Assembly: GCF_008831285.2 (NCBI RefSeq)
Contig: NC_045140.1
Span: 20,520,370-20,584,369, forward strand
Length of the DNA stretch: 64,000 nucleotides
Source: Nymphaea colorata
Lineage: Eukaryota; Streptophyta; Magnoliopsida; Nymphaeales; Nymphaeaceae
Direction: 5' to 3'
The notes beneath the pieces were generated by a model. The model saw only the letters and a list, made by a program, of their open reading frames with translations, ran no database searches and was not told the DNA's origin. Position numbers and translations under genes: made by a program. Positions 49,946 through 62,790 of the stretch are shown one piece after another (the stretch's first letter is position 1; every line of letters starts with the position of its first letter).

Positions 49946-52900
49946 ATGGCGAAGGCGTGGGGCTTGGTGCTGCTGCTTGCCTTGGTCTCCCTGCATCCTT
50001 TCCTCCCTCTGGTCTCGTCCTTCTCCCCCGATAGCCCCACCGACCGCCGCCTCCTCGTCCTTGTTGACGATTTCGCGATCCGTTCCTCCCACTCCCTCTT
50101 CTTCAACTCCCTCCGGTCGAGAGGTTTCAACCTCGAGTTCAGGCTCGCCGACGACCCCAAGCTCGCGCTGCAGAGGTATGGGCAGTACCTCTACGACGGG
50201 CTCGTCCTATTCTCGCCCTCCGCGCAGAGTAAGTGCCCGATCTGGTTTCCCTTCTCTCTTTGTTCTACTTTTTCTTCAGCGTATTCGGAATTCTGGATTG
50301 TTTGTACCCTTTGTTCTGCTTTCCATTTGTCGTGATCGCCATTATCATTTTTCATTTTTTTGTTAAGTCTGTGGAGGAAGAGGAACTATAGGCTTTCGGG
50401 GGATAGTGTGGGTTGCATAACTTCTGATCTGCGTGTTCCGAAAGTATAGGGCTTTAGGTTGTTGTATTTATGTGGAAATGGCTCTTGCTCTGCACAGTAT
50501 GAGCGTGCATTGGGTTTATCGGTCCTTTGGTCTTTCTTTTCTGCGCCTGGAAGCTGGATTATGGAGCCACTTTTTTGTATTTTCTTTTCGGCCGTCCCTC
50601 CTCTGCATCTGTTTAGTTTCCTTCTAATTTGACTGACTCGTTTTAATTTGTTCTTTGTTTAATTACGGAGGGAGGAGGAGGTTATGGTTTTTGAATTATA
50701 CTGGTCGAGGGTTTGTTCATACAGCTATCAATAAGATTCGATTCTTTTGGTTGCTGAAGTTCGATTGCTTCTTCCTTGAATAGGATTAGGCGGATCCTTG
50801 GATGTGGCCGCTGTTCTGGACTTCGTTGATTCCGGTCATGATCTAATACTTGCTGCGGATGTTGGAGCCTCTGATCTGATTCGTGATATTGCAACTGAAT
50901 GTGGGGCAGATTTTGATGAGGTGAATAATTATGTCTTTCTCTTCCTCGAGTGGTCTCAGAAGTTCAGGGTTGTCTGCGAAATTTGTTACTTGAATTGGTT
51001 TTTGTTTGGTTATAGGATCCTTCTGCTGTTGTCATTGACCACACCGGTTATGCTGTCTCTGAGACCGAAGGGGATCACACTCTGATTGCAGGCGATGATT
51101 TTATTCAGTCGAAAGTAATATTGGGCGATAAAAAGATCAAGGTTGGCTAACTTTTGCTTGTTTATGTGCTTTATTCTTAGTTCCGATGTTAACTTATTCT
51201 TAGTTCCGATGTTAACGCCGCAGCCTTGCTGACATGCTATTAGCTTTCACTTTTGCTTTTACTCAAAATAATAGTTAAACATATGGTGTTGTGTGACATA
51301 GTTCCTTGCCAGTGTGACGAAATAAACTTTAGACTTGAATTGGTGATTCGATCCAGTCCCTGCACTTGATACCTAATCTTAATTTCTCCCGTGAAGATAG
51401 GAAGAAGGCATTCTTAGAGTTATTTCTCTTGGTTTAGTTGTGTTATATTGATCGACTGAAACTTGTAATTGGTAAATGTTGGTGAATTGCACTCCTGACT
51501 GGTTTTGGTCAAGCAGTTTCAGAGGTGTGTTAGGATGAAAAGCACACGACAGCACTTCGTATTTTTTTTTCTAATATATCCAATTACTGAGATTACACTA
51601 GTTAACAGTGGCATGTGATTCCTCCTGGAAAACTTAACTTCCCAACAGAACTTTTTGTTGTTTCAAACAATGAACAGAAATCCGTTATCACTAAATAAAC
51701 CTTAACGAAAGATGAAGCACCCTTTTCTCATTTATTCTGCTTTTACCCATGGCCTTATCATAGACTTGCTCATAGATGTAGAGTACAATGTTGTTGAATG
51801 ATGGTTCTTTTTTTTTCATTCTTGTGAATTTCATTTTGCTGAAATTATAAGCCCTTTTTTTCTTTTTCATCAGTGTTCTAATACCTTTAGGTTGGAATTT
51901 TTTTAGGCCGCTGTACTATTTCGAGGAGTTGGTCATTCTCTGAATGCAGCCAATAGTCATGTAAGCTTTTCAAAGAGTATTCATGTGATTCTTTGTTTTC
52001 TAGAATTTTCTCATGAATTCTATGTTGTAGAAAACTGAACGTAGTTTTTTGGTATGATGTCTGGCAGATTTTGAAAGTTCTTACTGCATCGCCATCTGCA
52101 TACTCGGCAAACCCAAACACCAAGTTGTCATCTCCTCCTACTCTCACAGGATCTGCCATTTCATTGGTTTCTGTTGTGCAGGTATGTAGTTCGATAAAGT
52201 GACATTATATTTTTAGATCCCTGGTCATTCTGTTTGCTAAGGCAGAGCTGCAGAAATGCATCCTGTTGTTTACTGTTTTGGATTTGCGTCTTGGTATCTT
52301 GCCATTTTATTTTATTTTCATCATTTCTACCTTCGTTTTCTATGAAGTGTCTTAGGTTTGAATTTCTTCAAGACATAGAATACCATTCAGGAAAGTTAAT
52401 GTCTGCATTTATGTCCCTTCTGCACAGACACCATTATCTTCATGTCTAAAAGTTCAAAAAGTATGGTCTTAGCAGTATTTCAAAGGCTGTGGTTAGTATT
52501 TTCAAGTGTCATTCCCTCACGAAAAGAGAAAACTGTGATAAACATAAAAAACTGGGAAAAAACATGCTAAGAATATCATAATATTACCAAAATGTTCTTT
52601 TGAAATTTGATTTTTCTCATTTTCAAATTTTCACTTTTTCTTTTTCAAGTTTAGAAGACCCTCTTGGCCTTCCTAAGAACTCATGAAACAAAACCAATCA
52701 TTTATAGATCCCTCTGAGACTTGAGAATAACCCTTGCCTCATAATGACCTGAGGCTAATTGACTATTTGATAAACTACATGAACACCAATTTGTTTCATC
52801 TATCATTGTCAGACGGTGCATGTAGGTATGTGGTTAATTTTGATTTATGTTGCTCTGATGCTACCAGTCCTACACCAACAACTCTGTCTATATTTGTTGG

Positions 52901-55900
52901 CAGGCAAGAAATAATGCTCGCATCCTAATCTCTGGGTCTTTGGATCTCTTCAGCAACCGGTATGCAGTGCTTTTTTGCATGGTTATTGACATCTTATAAC
53001 GTGTATTGCTTGGATTACTAAAAGGACCTTTCTTGCAGCTTGTTCAGAGCAGGTGTGCAGAAGGCTGGAAGCTCGATTAAGTAAGTGATAGGCTGGGAAT
53101 CTGTCATTATTATGTTGATTGTTCAAATAAATGAAAAAGTATTAATAAGTATGAACTTTTCTTGTTCATGTTCTGCTTTTTGCTTTCCTTTGTATCTTAT
53201 ATTCTCAGCTTCCTTTGCTTTGGGAAATCTAAATTTGGATAATTTGAGGTGTGATTGAATTTTCATAAGTTTCAATACTCAGCTGGCAGCGTAATATTTT
53301 GTAACAGTATTCTCCTGTACATAAAGTCATATGAATAGCTGAAGTGAAGTTTAGGTCACACCCCATTCTTGTCGCTCAACTCCTTATGGTTCTCTTTTGC
53401 TCCTGGTGTGCTTGAGAAAATGTGTGACAAATGTAAAAAGTTGCCTCTCAACATATAAGCATGTAATGATGTAAAGTGTGGAAACTGGAAAGTGTAGGTT
53501 CACATGTGGCAAAGGAAAAAAGGCAGTAGGAGCTTCATCAAAAGTTTTATCAAGGTTAACTCACATCACTTAAGGTTGGGGCTTTAAAGGCAGGGTAGTG
53601 ACAATATCTTACGTTTTTATACAGTAAGCTGGCCATTTTATGAGATATGAGGGTCATTTGTTGTTTGGTTGAATGCTATGATATAACAAATTGGCTATCT
53701 TGAAAGGATCAGGTTCTAGCTCAGTGAATGAATTAACATTTCAATCAACCTGTTTTATTAGATTATCTACGAGATCTGACTGATAGTTCTTTGGGCAGGC
53801 TGTCAATAATCTCAATTAGTTTCATGTGTCAAATGTCAATCTAATTTATTTAATTTCAAGATGGCTTTTTTTATTTAAGTAGTAATGAAACATGGTTTGA
53901 CTTAGCTTCCTGTTATCTTTATTTTTCTAATGTACGTATATTAGACAAAAGTCTTGTACAAGTCAATCTCCAGTTAATGCTATGATTGATCTCGGTTTTC
54001 TGTTCCTGTCATTTAAGTGAATTCCTCATAAGGTCTCTCCAAAATCGCCGGAGTTGCATTTAAATTGGTTTACATGTTTTGACTCAACATCAACCTTGTG
54101 TCTGATGCTCAAATTGCCAGTTTCGATTTAATTACAAGTTTTGCTCTAAAAGCTTCTATGAATGCTGAGGATATATCACTAAGCCAATCTTGCTGAAGAC
54201 ATATCCATAAGGCAATCTCTTGAGAGGATCTTTTTGGAAAATCTCAACAAATAGAAGCAGGCCAAATTTGCAAATTAAAAGAGAAATAAAGTACCTAAAC
54301 ATTTTGGTTGCTATTGGTACACCGTACACGTGTCCTACGAAATACATATGTTCTGCAGATTTTTCCTTGGTTCATGCTGAGGCAAACTTTAAATGTGTAA
54401 GATTTTGGGTGCTTAATTATACATAGGGTTTAATGGTTCAAGGATGTGTACAATTAGTAGTTAGGTCCACTACAGCCTCTTTCTTAACAAAATCCTTACT
54501 TGTTTGATTCAAATTTTTCCATTATTTGGTCTAGGTCAGATTAGGCAGTAATCTGAATCTATGATGTAAACGATTATTAATTTATTACCTGCTTCAAATT
54601 TTTGAAACTGAATGTACTATAAATGGCAGAATGGGATATGAGACTGATCATCTATTGTGAAAATTAAATGTTGCAAATTTTATCGTCTTACTTCCTATAA
54701 ATCGTGAGTTGAGTGGCATATTTGATTTCATGCCTGACCACCTTGCTTTACACATTGATTATGATACCATAATATGCTAATAGGTGTTGTGAAACTTGGT
54801 CTGGGGCGAGCATATTGTTGTCCCAACTATGATCTGAAATTGATCGTTGTTGGACTTCAGCTTTTTTCCAGGATCTTATTTATTCCTTACCTGATTCAGA
54901 CATCATTTGACAGCCCCATGTCAAATATGAACAGCTTTGATGTTTCAGATTCTTATCTCTTATTCTGCCATTAAACAGGCATGAAAGCTCTGGAAATCAG
55001 CAATTCGTGACTGAACTCAGCAAGTGGGTTTTCCATGAAAGAGGCCACCTGAAGGTGGGCTTTTTTCTTTTCATGATTTTGCACGAGCACCGTCATTTTG
55101 TTAAAAAGATTGCAACAAGGAGAATGGAGTAGTTAATGGCCTATTCAGTAATACAGAATTGTGATTGGTTAATTGCTTTCTTAGACCTGGAGAGGGGATA
55201 TTCTCCCGCTGACTGGTTGGTTTTCAGGCTGTAAATGTTAGGCACAACAAAGTTGAGGAAAAGGATGAGCCCTCTATGTACAGAATCAGCGATGACTTGG
55301 TTTGCTCTCTCTCTCTCTCTCTCTCCCTCTCTCTCTCTCTCTCAGGGTACTGACATGTTAAGCTCATTGAAGGAATACTCTGTGGAGATCTATGAGTGGA
55401 CTGGGCAGAGTTGGATCCCTTATGTAGCTGATGATGTGCAAGTGCAGTTTTACATGATGAGCCCCTATGTATTGAAGACCTTGTCCAACAACAAGAAGGT
55501 TTATACATCAACCGAACTCCTACACCTTTTCATGTGTTCCTTTCTTCCCCTTTCCTCCCTTACGTTTATTAACCCCATTTGCTTCTCGTGATTCTGCTGA
55601 TCTTTGACTTCCCTCTTCTTTTGGACTTCAGGGTCTATTCTATACTTCATTCCGAGTTCCAGATGTTTATGGAGTATTCCAGTTCAAGATCGAGTATCAA
55701 AGACTTGGATATACAAGCGTATCTCTTTCTAAGCAGGTACATTTTATACCATATATGTAGCTTCCCATTATACTTCTGTCATTTTCCATATGTAGACTGA
55801 AAAATCTTGGATTTCAGATTCCAGTTCGACCATTCAGGCACAATGAATATGAGAGGTTTATACCTGCAGCTTTTCCATATTATGGAGCATCATTTTCGAC

Positions 55901-56047
55901 TGTAAGTATCATCTGTTCAATCTCTTCCGAATTTGTTGTGTTTAAATCCACTTGGCAATGTGAGAGCTCTCATTATGCGCTTGCCTTCTCATGTTACAGA
56001 TGGCAGCCTTCTTCATTTTCAGTGTCGTCTATCTGTACAACAAGTAG
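49946..56047 (+). CDS. OST48: Dolichyl-diphosphooligosaccharide-protein glycosyltransferase 48 kDa subunit (OST48)
   Basis: OST48 is a non-catalytic subunit of the ER oligosaccharyltransferase, which transfers the preassembled glycan from dolichol to Asn-X-Ser/Thr in nascent proteins. Thirteen exons (49946-50228, 50784-50920, 51016-51141, 51907-51960, 52068-52181, 52904-52959, 53039-53080, 54979-55054, 55228-55299, 55373-55498, 55632-55736, 55818-55901, 56000-56047) join in phase to 440 residues, matching the plant family length of about 437. A signal peptide covers about residues 1-27 ([20 protein letters not shown]...), followed by [14 protein letters not shown] and the large luminal domain. 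One C-terminal transmembrane helix spans about 418-437 ([16 protein letters not shown]), leaving a very short NK tail. Conserved landmarks are [30 protein letters not shown] and [16 protein letters not shown]. Exon 1 is distinctly GC-rich. Exon 10 has a second in-frame acceptor at 55346 that would add nine residues; homology favours 55373. Confidence 0.97.
51171..51216. repeat. Perfect 23-bp tandem duplication in OST48 intron 3
   Basis: TTATTCTTAGTTCCGATG plus TTAAC occurs twice side by side (51171-51193 and 51194-51216) without mismatch. Intronic, about 30 bp after the donor site at 51142. Confidence 0.97.
55304..55345. repeat. (CT)n tract serving as polypyrimidine tract in OST48 intron 9
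   Basis: About 40 bp of CT repeats, broken by CC, begins only a few bases after the donor at 55300 and ends in TCAG at 55345. The intron to the favoured acceptor is only 73 nt, so this repeat makes up most of it and supplies its polypyrimidine tract. Length variation here could affect splicing of exon 10. Confidence 0.9.
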
Positions 56048-57788
56048 CTTGCTAACCAAGTACAAGTAGTTGCTGCTAGATATAACGGGATCTGTGAGAT
56101 TGTAGAATGTATCCGATATTGCACTAAGCATAAATTGCAGTTTTGGACTAAATTTTTTCATCCGTTCAAGTGAGATTTACCTATTTCTGGAGGCCTGCTT
56201 ATCCTGCATCTTCATCATTCATTTCGTCTTCAAATTAACGCGTTGTTTTAAATTTGAGATTTTGATCTCATATTCTACCTGAAACTTGAGAATAACATCA
56301 GAAGATATTAAGGCCTCAGGAATTTCTTACTGGCATGCTGGTGGCCGTTACCAGAAGAAGATAAAGGGTTTGGGTTGAAGCGACTTGCAGTAGAGGAATA
56401 AAGGTGGTGAAGCATGACCTGGGAGAGGCCATCTGGAGCCACTTGGTATGAGCAGGCCTTGTTAGGTGATCGCGATCAAGATGATAGTGGTAACCTCCTT
56501 ACTGGCACCTGCGCAGGGAATAAAGGTTTACGATGAGGTAGGAAGCGGTCACAATAAACTCGGACTCTTCTTGCTATAGCTATTTGACCATGATTATGAC
56601 ATACTGCCTTTTTTTTCCTTGACGCGTCGGGGAGTATAGCCAATTTAAGCAAATTAATTTGCACATTTCAAATTCATCTATAAAATTTTTTGGGCTGCCG
56701 AGCGAATTCGAGTAGTTGCGATTACCTGCTGTTTGAGGGTCCAGTGAAATGCGTCTATTTCTTGTTTTGTCAGCCGACCTTCTGAAGCTGTCGTACGTGC
56801 AGAGCAGTTCCCTTCTATCAATAAGATTTTTACCGAACTATTGTTAAAAACTTTGTTATAATTTGGTATGAACTAAGGAACAGGGGAAGATGGGTCAGCA
56901 TGACAGGGAGGCCAGCCAAATTGTCTTCCAAGAGAGTTGGTTTTCCGTAGGTTTCTATCCGGTCATCTAAGTAACTGTCTGTGATTTATTGACTTGACCG
57001 AGTATAAGCTTTGGTTTGCCTTCAGTTTTTCTGGCTTACGTGGACTTCAGCTCTTGCTTTGATGTCATTAAATATGAGATCCATTATCCATATACTGTTG
57101 AGATGCCAGTTCTTATATTTTTGTTTTATCCAGGCATATGAAACCCCTTTTTTGCGTGTGAAAATGGATCGATTGTTATTTCATGTGTGTACCAACCATG
57201 ACATTCCTTTTCCATATGGGGGCGCATGAATCCTTGCATATTTGTCGGTGCCAATTTGGTTCGCTCACATGTGGGACAGAAGGATCCTACTTTTTCAATC
57301 TTTGATTCCATTTAGCATCTGAACATTCACAGAGCATATCACTAGAGCAAGTAGGTCAGTCAATCATGTTGTGCACCATAATCCTATAGGCTTGGCCCAT
57401 TCTCATCATTTGACTTTGTAACAGAGCTGTATAAACCTCAAAGGTTCAAGATTTGAGATTGTTTTGCTGATAAATTTATTAACTAAATTGAGAAACAATC
57501 TACACAAACAAATACGGATTACTTTAAAAAGAACATGGTACTGAGACCAAAGGATCGACATGCTTGCAACTCTCAAAAGGGATCTCACTCGATGGCCTCA
57601 TTTTTACAGCCATATAAATTACTAGATAAGTTATGAAAACAACAAGAAACTAGACAAAATAGAGAAAGTTTCTTGCCAAGATGTGAAAAAGAGACCTTCC
57701 TTCGGCAAGATTAACTGTGGCAAATATATATATTATGAGATGACGACGTTGTAAGAATTCATTCACAAATTATGGTTTATGAGTGGCG

Positions 57789-57834
57789 TAAGGGTCGTTT
57801 GGCAGCAGGATCTGTTTCAAAGTTTGAAACAGAT
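57789..57834. repeat. Transposon-end-like motif with 25-bp palindrome
   Basis: AGGGTCGTTTGGCA, a word seen at the ends of many plant MITEs, is followed by a perfect palindrome with 12-bp arms (ATCTGTTTCAAA) around a single G at 57810-57834. A matching far end was not found, so this is probably a truncated element. Confidence 0.35.
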
Positions 57835-58265
57835 TTATGGGATACTAAAACATCTGATTTCTTGTTTTGAGAACACCGGGAATGGAATGTTATGTTTCTG
57901 GCATCTCTGGAACTGGGAAGAGAAGCTCTTGAAAAGCAGGAACAACCCGAGAAGGGCCATTGCTATTTGCGTGTCCATCAAAGTGTCATAAGCATCCAAC
58001 TTAAAATATCCTCTCACCGGAATATGGTGCCTCCACATTATGAGCTTTACCATGTTATTGCAGATGTGTTGCAGCAATATCATGATACTCATAAGCAACA
58101 GTGCCAAATCAGGGTGGCATAGCTGGTTGGGTAGGAAGTGCATGTCAAGCACATCTCTTATTTGATTTTTTACAGACACTACTTTCTTTTGGTATTAGAG
58201 TTGGGCTTAGAAGTGTTATTTAATAGTTTGGGACCGGAGTATTAGTTGTCTCCATTTCTCTCTCA

Positions 58266-58452
58266 TCAGGGGTGAAGCCACAGGTGCCTTGGCTACCGTC
58301 AATTTTTTTTTAATTTAAATGTAAATTTTTAAAAAATTATTTATCATACATAAAATTTTTGAGAAATGATATTTTTCCTTTTTGTCAAAATTTTGAAACT
58401 GTAATTGGCTCCTTTCATGATTTTTTTTTTTTTTGACTCTGCCCTTGTGTCT
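58266..58452. mobile_element. Candidate non-autonomous element with GGGNNRAGYCA ends
   Basis: The left end has GGGGTGAAGCCACAGG and the complement of the right end has AAGGGCAGAGTCAAA, giving inverted GGG(T/C)RRAGYCA-like termini about 185 bp apart. The interior is AT-rich with long T and A runs. Gene-free elements bounded by such gGAGCCA motifs are frequent in plant genomes; the family is not determined. Confidence 0.4.
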
Positions 58453-61400
58453 CGTTAATGCACAGATGAACTAGACAAATTACTTATACCTTTATGAAGG
58501 GTAACAAAGGTAATTCTGTTGTGCATTTAACGATTTCCACCACTTGCAGTGAAAAAGTGACTTAGTGTTAAATATTTTCAAAACCAAGTCTGTGATAAAA
58601 ATTAACTCCTAATCGTCCTTAGTGCCTTGCAATTGTCTTACAGACGAAAATGTTGTGAGAACTGCCGTGTATTTCAGTCAATCCTCACTTGGCTGATCCA
58701 TTTGTCATATTTGCTGCTCTTCTGTTTCATCCACAGCGGAAGTTTTCCCCGGTCGAAGATTCGTGCCTCTTCCTCTTTTACGCGACACGGAGATTATGAC
58801 ATTACGGATTGGCCATAAGGGGGAAGGAAGAATCTCAGACTTCACTCGTGAGAGAAGCCAAGATTGATGTCATATATCCTGGATTTCGCAGGGCACCGTG
58901 GCTTCTCGAGTCCTCTCCGCAGATTGCGTCTCCCGGTAAGTCGTTTCTCCTTCGCCCCACCACTGGAGGATTTATAATCTCGATAACCTTGGTCAATCAA
59001 CGACCAATGCCCATCAAAAACTGCAATGAAATACCCCAAATTTCTGTTTTTTTTTCTTGGGGATATAGTAAAAAATTGTGTTAATTTTCTTTGAGATCAT
59101 TCTTTCTTTCTTCTCTGTCTGCCATTTCCATTTGGGCAGGCGCCGGGTGTATTCCGGAGTTTATTGTCAAAGGGTTACGAGTCACGTCAAGAAAGAGCGC
59201 CCAAACACGTGAAGGGACAAGTACTGAAGAGTCCAGACAAAGCCGAGTGTAGCAAATGAATGCCAATGCTAAGTAAACAAAATGACCTCGACTTCCTTTC
59301 TTCTTCATTATGCCGATGCTACGCGAGTCATCAGATGTGAAGACTTTTTATGCAACCTAACCGGTAAGCTACGTAACTACTTGACTTTCATTTTCCGTCC
59401 TCCCGAAGAAGAAAAGTAAATTAATTAGTAGGTTGCTTTGGACTTTGGAGGTACACAACGAGCCTTTCTTCGCAGCTGCATGTTGCGTGGTGAAAGCTCC
59501 ATTGAACTAATTCTTGGCTTTCTACTAAATGCAGCCATGGAGCATTCCATAAATATGTTACTCTTTCCGCAAATATGTTACCCTTTCAGCTTCACTTACC
59601 CTAATGGGAGAGGCGTGTGGAGTTGGCAATTAATGGGTTGTTTCATCGTGAACCTCTTGAAGAAAGTGTCTCAGAAGCAAGTTCCAAATTAATAAGAATG
59701 CAGACTACTCTTGCCAGTCGATCGAGACAAGATACTCTTTTTGTTTCTAGTAAAATGCATCGTCTCATTATTTGCGCTTTTCAGGTTTTCCCGTGACTTG
59801 ACAATGAACAGGAAAATGTAACCATCAAAAACCTATGCAAGTACCTCTCTGCATTCCTTCTCTGCAGCTATTTTGGGTGTTAGAAATAGAGCCGGTTCAA
59901 ATGGTCTGTTCGCATCAAAGCTGCGTTGGGTCAAATTTGTTCTACTGTTAGGATCCAACGCTTCGTCTCCTTCGACCACAGGATCTTAATCAAGTCGTCG
60001 GATGAGTTTTTGAGAAGTGGATGATGGTGTCTTGATGTGGCTTGTCTTTTTAAGGATGCTGTTGCGTCCAAGCGGTCAGTTCTGGTGGGCCACTAACGTG
60101 TCAAACGTGGCTGCAGTTGCATAGCTTTCTTAGCATTAAGTCCAGCCTTTGAATGCAAATCAAGAAAATACCAACAGAAGCGTCAGAGTGGGAGTTGAAT
60201 GAGTCGATGATAGAATGCAATCGATTTCCACGGACACCGTCCGTTTTGAAATGCTTCGTGGGACCAACAACAATATCTTCTTCTTCCTTGAGCACGAGCA
60301 CTGTAGATCATTTACAGATGGAGCTTCCTTTAAAAAATTTAGACTTGATGCAGGCGAAGTGAGGATTTCGCCCGCTTAGGGAGAAAATTTGTAGTTTCGA
60401 AAGCACAGATTGCTTTTGGTTTCAATTCAGAGGCGAAACAAAACACGGAGTTCCGAAATATTTGGCGTGAAAACAGATCTTCAAGCTGCATGCTGCCCTA
60501 TGGCTATGACCACCCAATCTCCGGACAGCAACACGGGTGGGTCTCAAAGTTTTCCACTTGGCTCTCAAAAGATGTGGAGGACCTAAGAGGGTGTCAGATT
60601 ACCTCAGATTTTACATAGGCCTGAAGTTAGTTGTGGCAACAGATTTTAGAGTCTGAGACGAAAGTTTATGGTTCATCAAACTGAGAATCACAAATAGGAC
60701 CTACGAACCACACTTTTAATCCTCATTTTTAGTTTTTCTACCGAGAAAAAGTTTGTTCAAAAGGGACTGAATTCATATATTCTAAACTCAAAGCAAATCT
60801 AGAGCAATTAAACACTCCTTAACTTTATGGTTCATTGTATGGTTCTCTCTTCTCTCTCCCCTCTCTGTAATGCATTAACAACGCATTAGAAAAGGTTCAC
60901 AAAGAAAATACTTTAAGCATAATCTCGGATGATACCTCGAATTGGCCCGCATTTTCAGCATACTTTCATGTATGGCACCCATTCAATGCACCTAATCAAG
61001 AATGAAAAAGAAAATAGCCTCCCAAGTGGGTTGCACGTATCAATTTCATTAACCCAGTTTTTTCAGCAGATTCAAGAGACGTGGGTTGTCACGTATCAGC
61101 TTTGATCCGACTCAACTGTCGGAACATGTCCGGATCGGATCCGGGTATTGACCCGTTTTTCAACTTTCGGAAGTAGCGTTTGACAGGTCGTGAAAGTCGG
61201 TGGTAAAGAAGATTTTTCAATGAAGCACAGCGCTCATCCGAAAGCGTTAGCCGCCCCCATTTTCTGCACCTCGTGTAAGAGATTCAAGACGACCGCTGCT
61301 GCCCGGAGATTGTTTGATTTCCAAGTTGGCTTGCTGTGTGAATCTTGACCAAGTGGTGGGAAGAGAGGCAGGGGCATCCACCATGCTTGAACTCGTAGAG

Positions 61401-61557
61401 AAATAGTCCAAAGGTAAAGGGAGACTATAAGGAAACCACCTACATCAATCTTTTATTGTTGAATTTGATTGACAAAGTACAGACTTTTGTCCCTAGAAAT
61501 AGACCTTTTTATGTTTGATTTGATCGCGTATCTCAATCTTTTCTTTATAGTAAGTAG

Positions 61558-62790
<1,233 letters not shown>

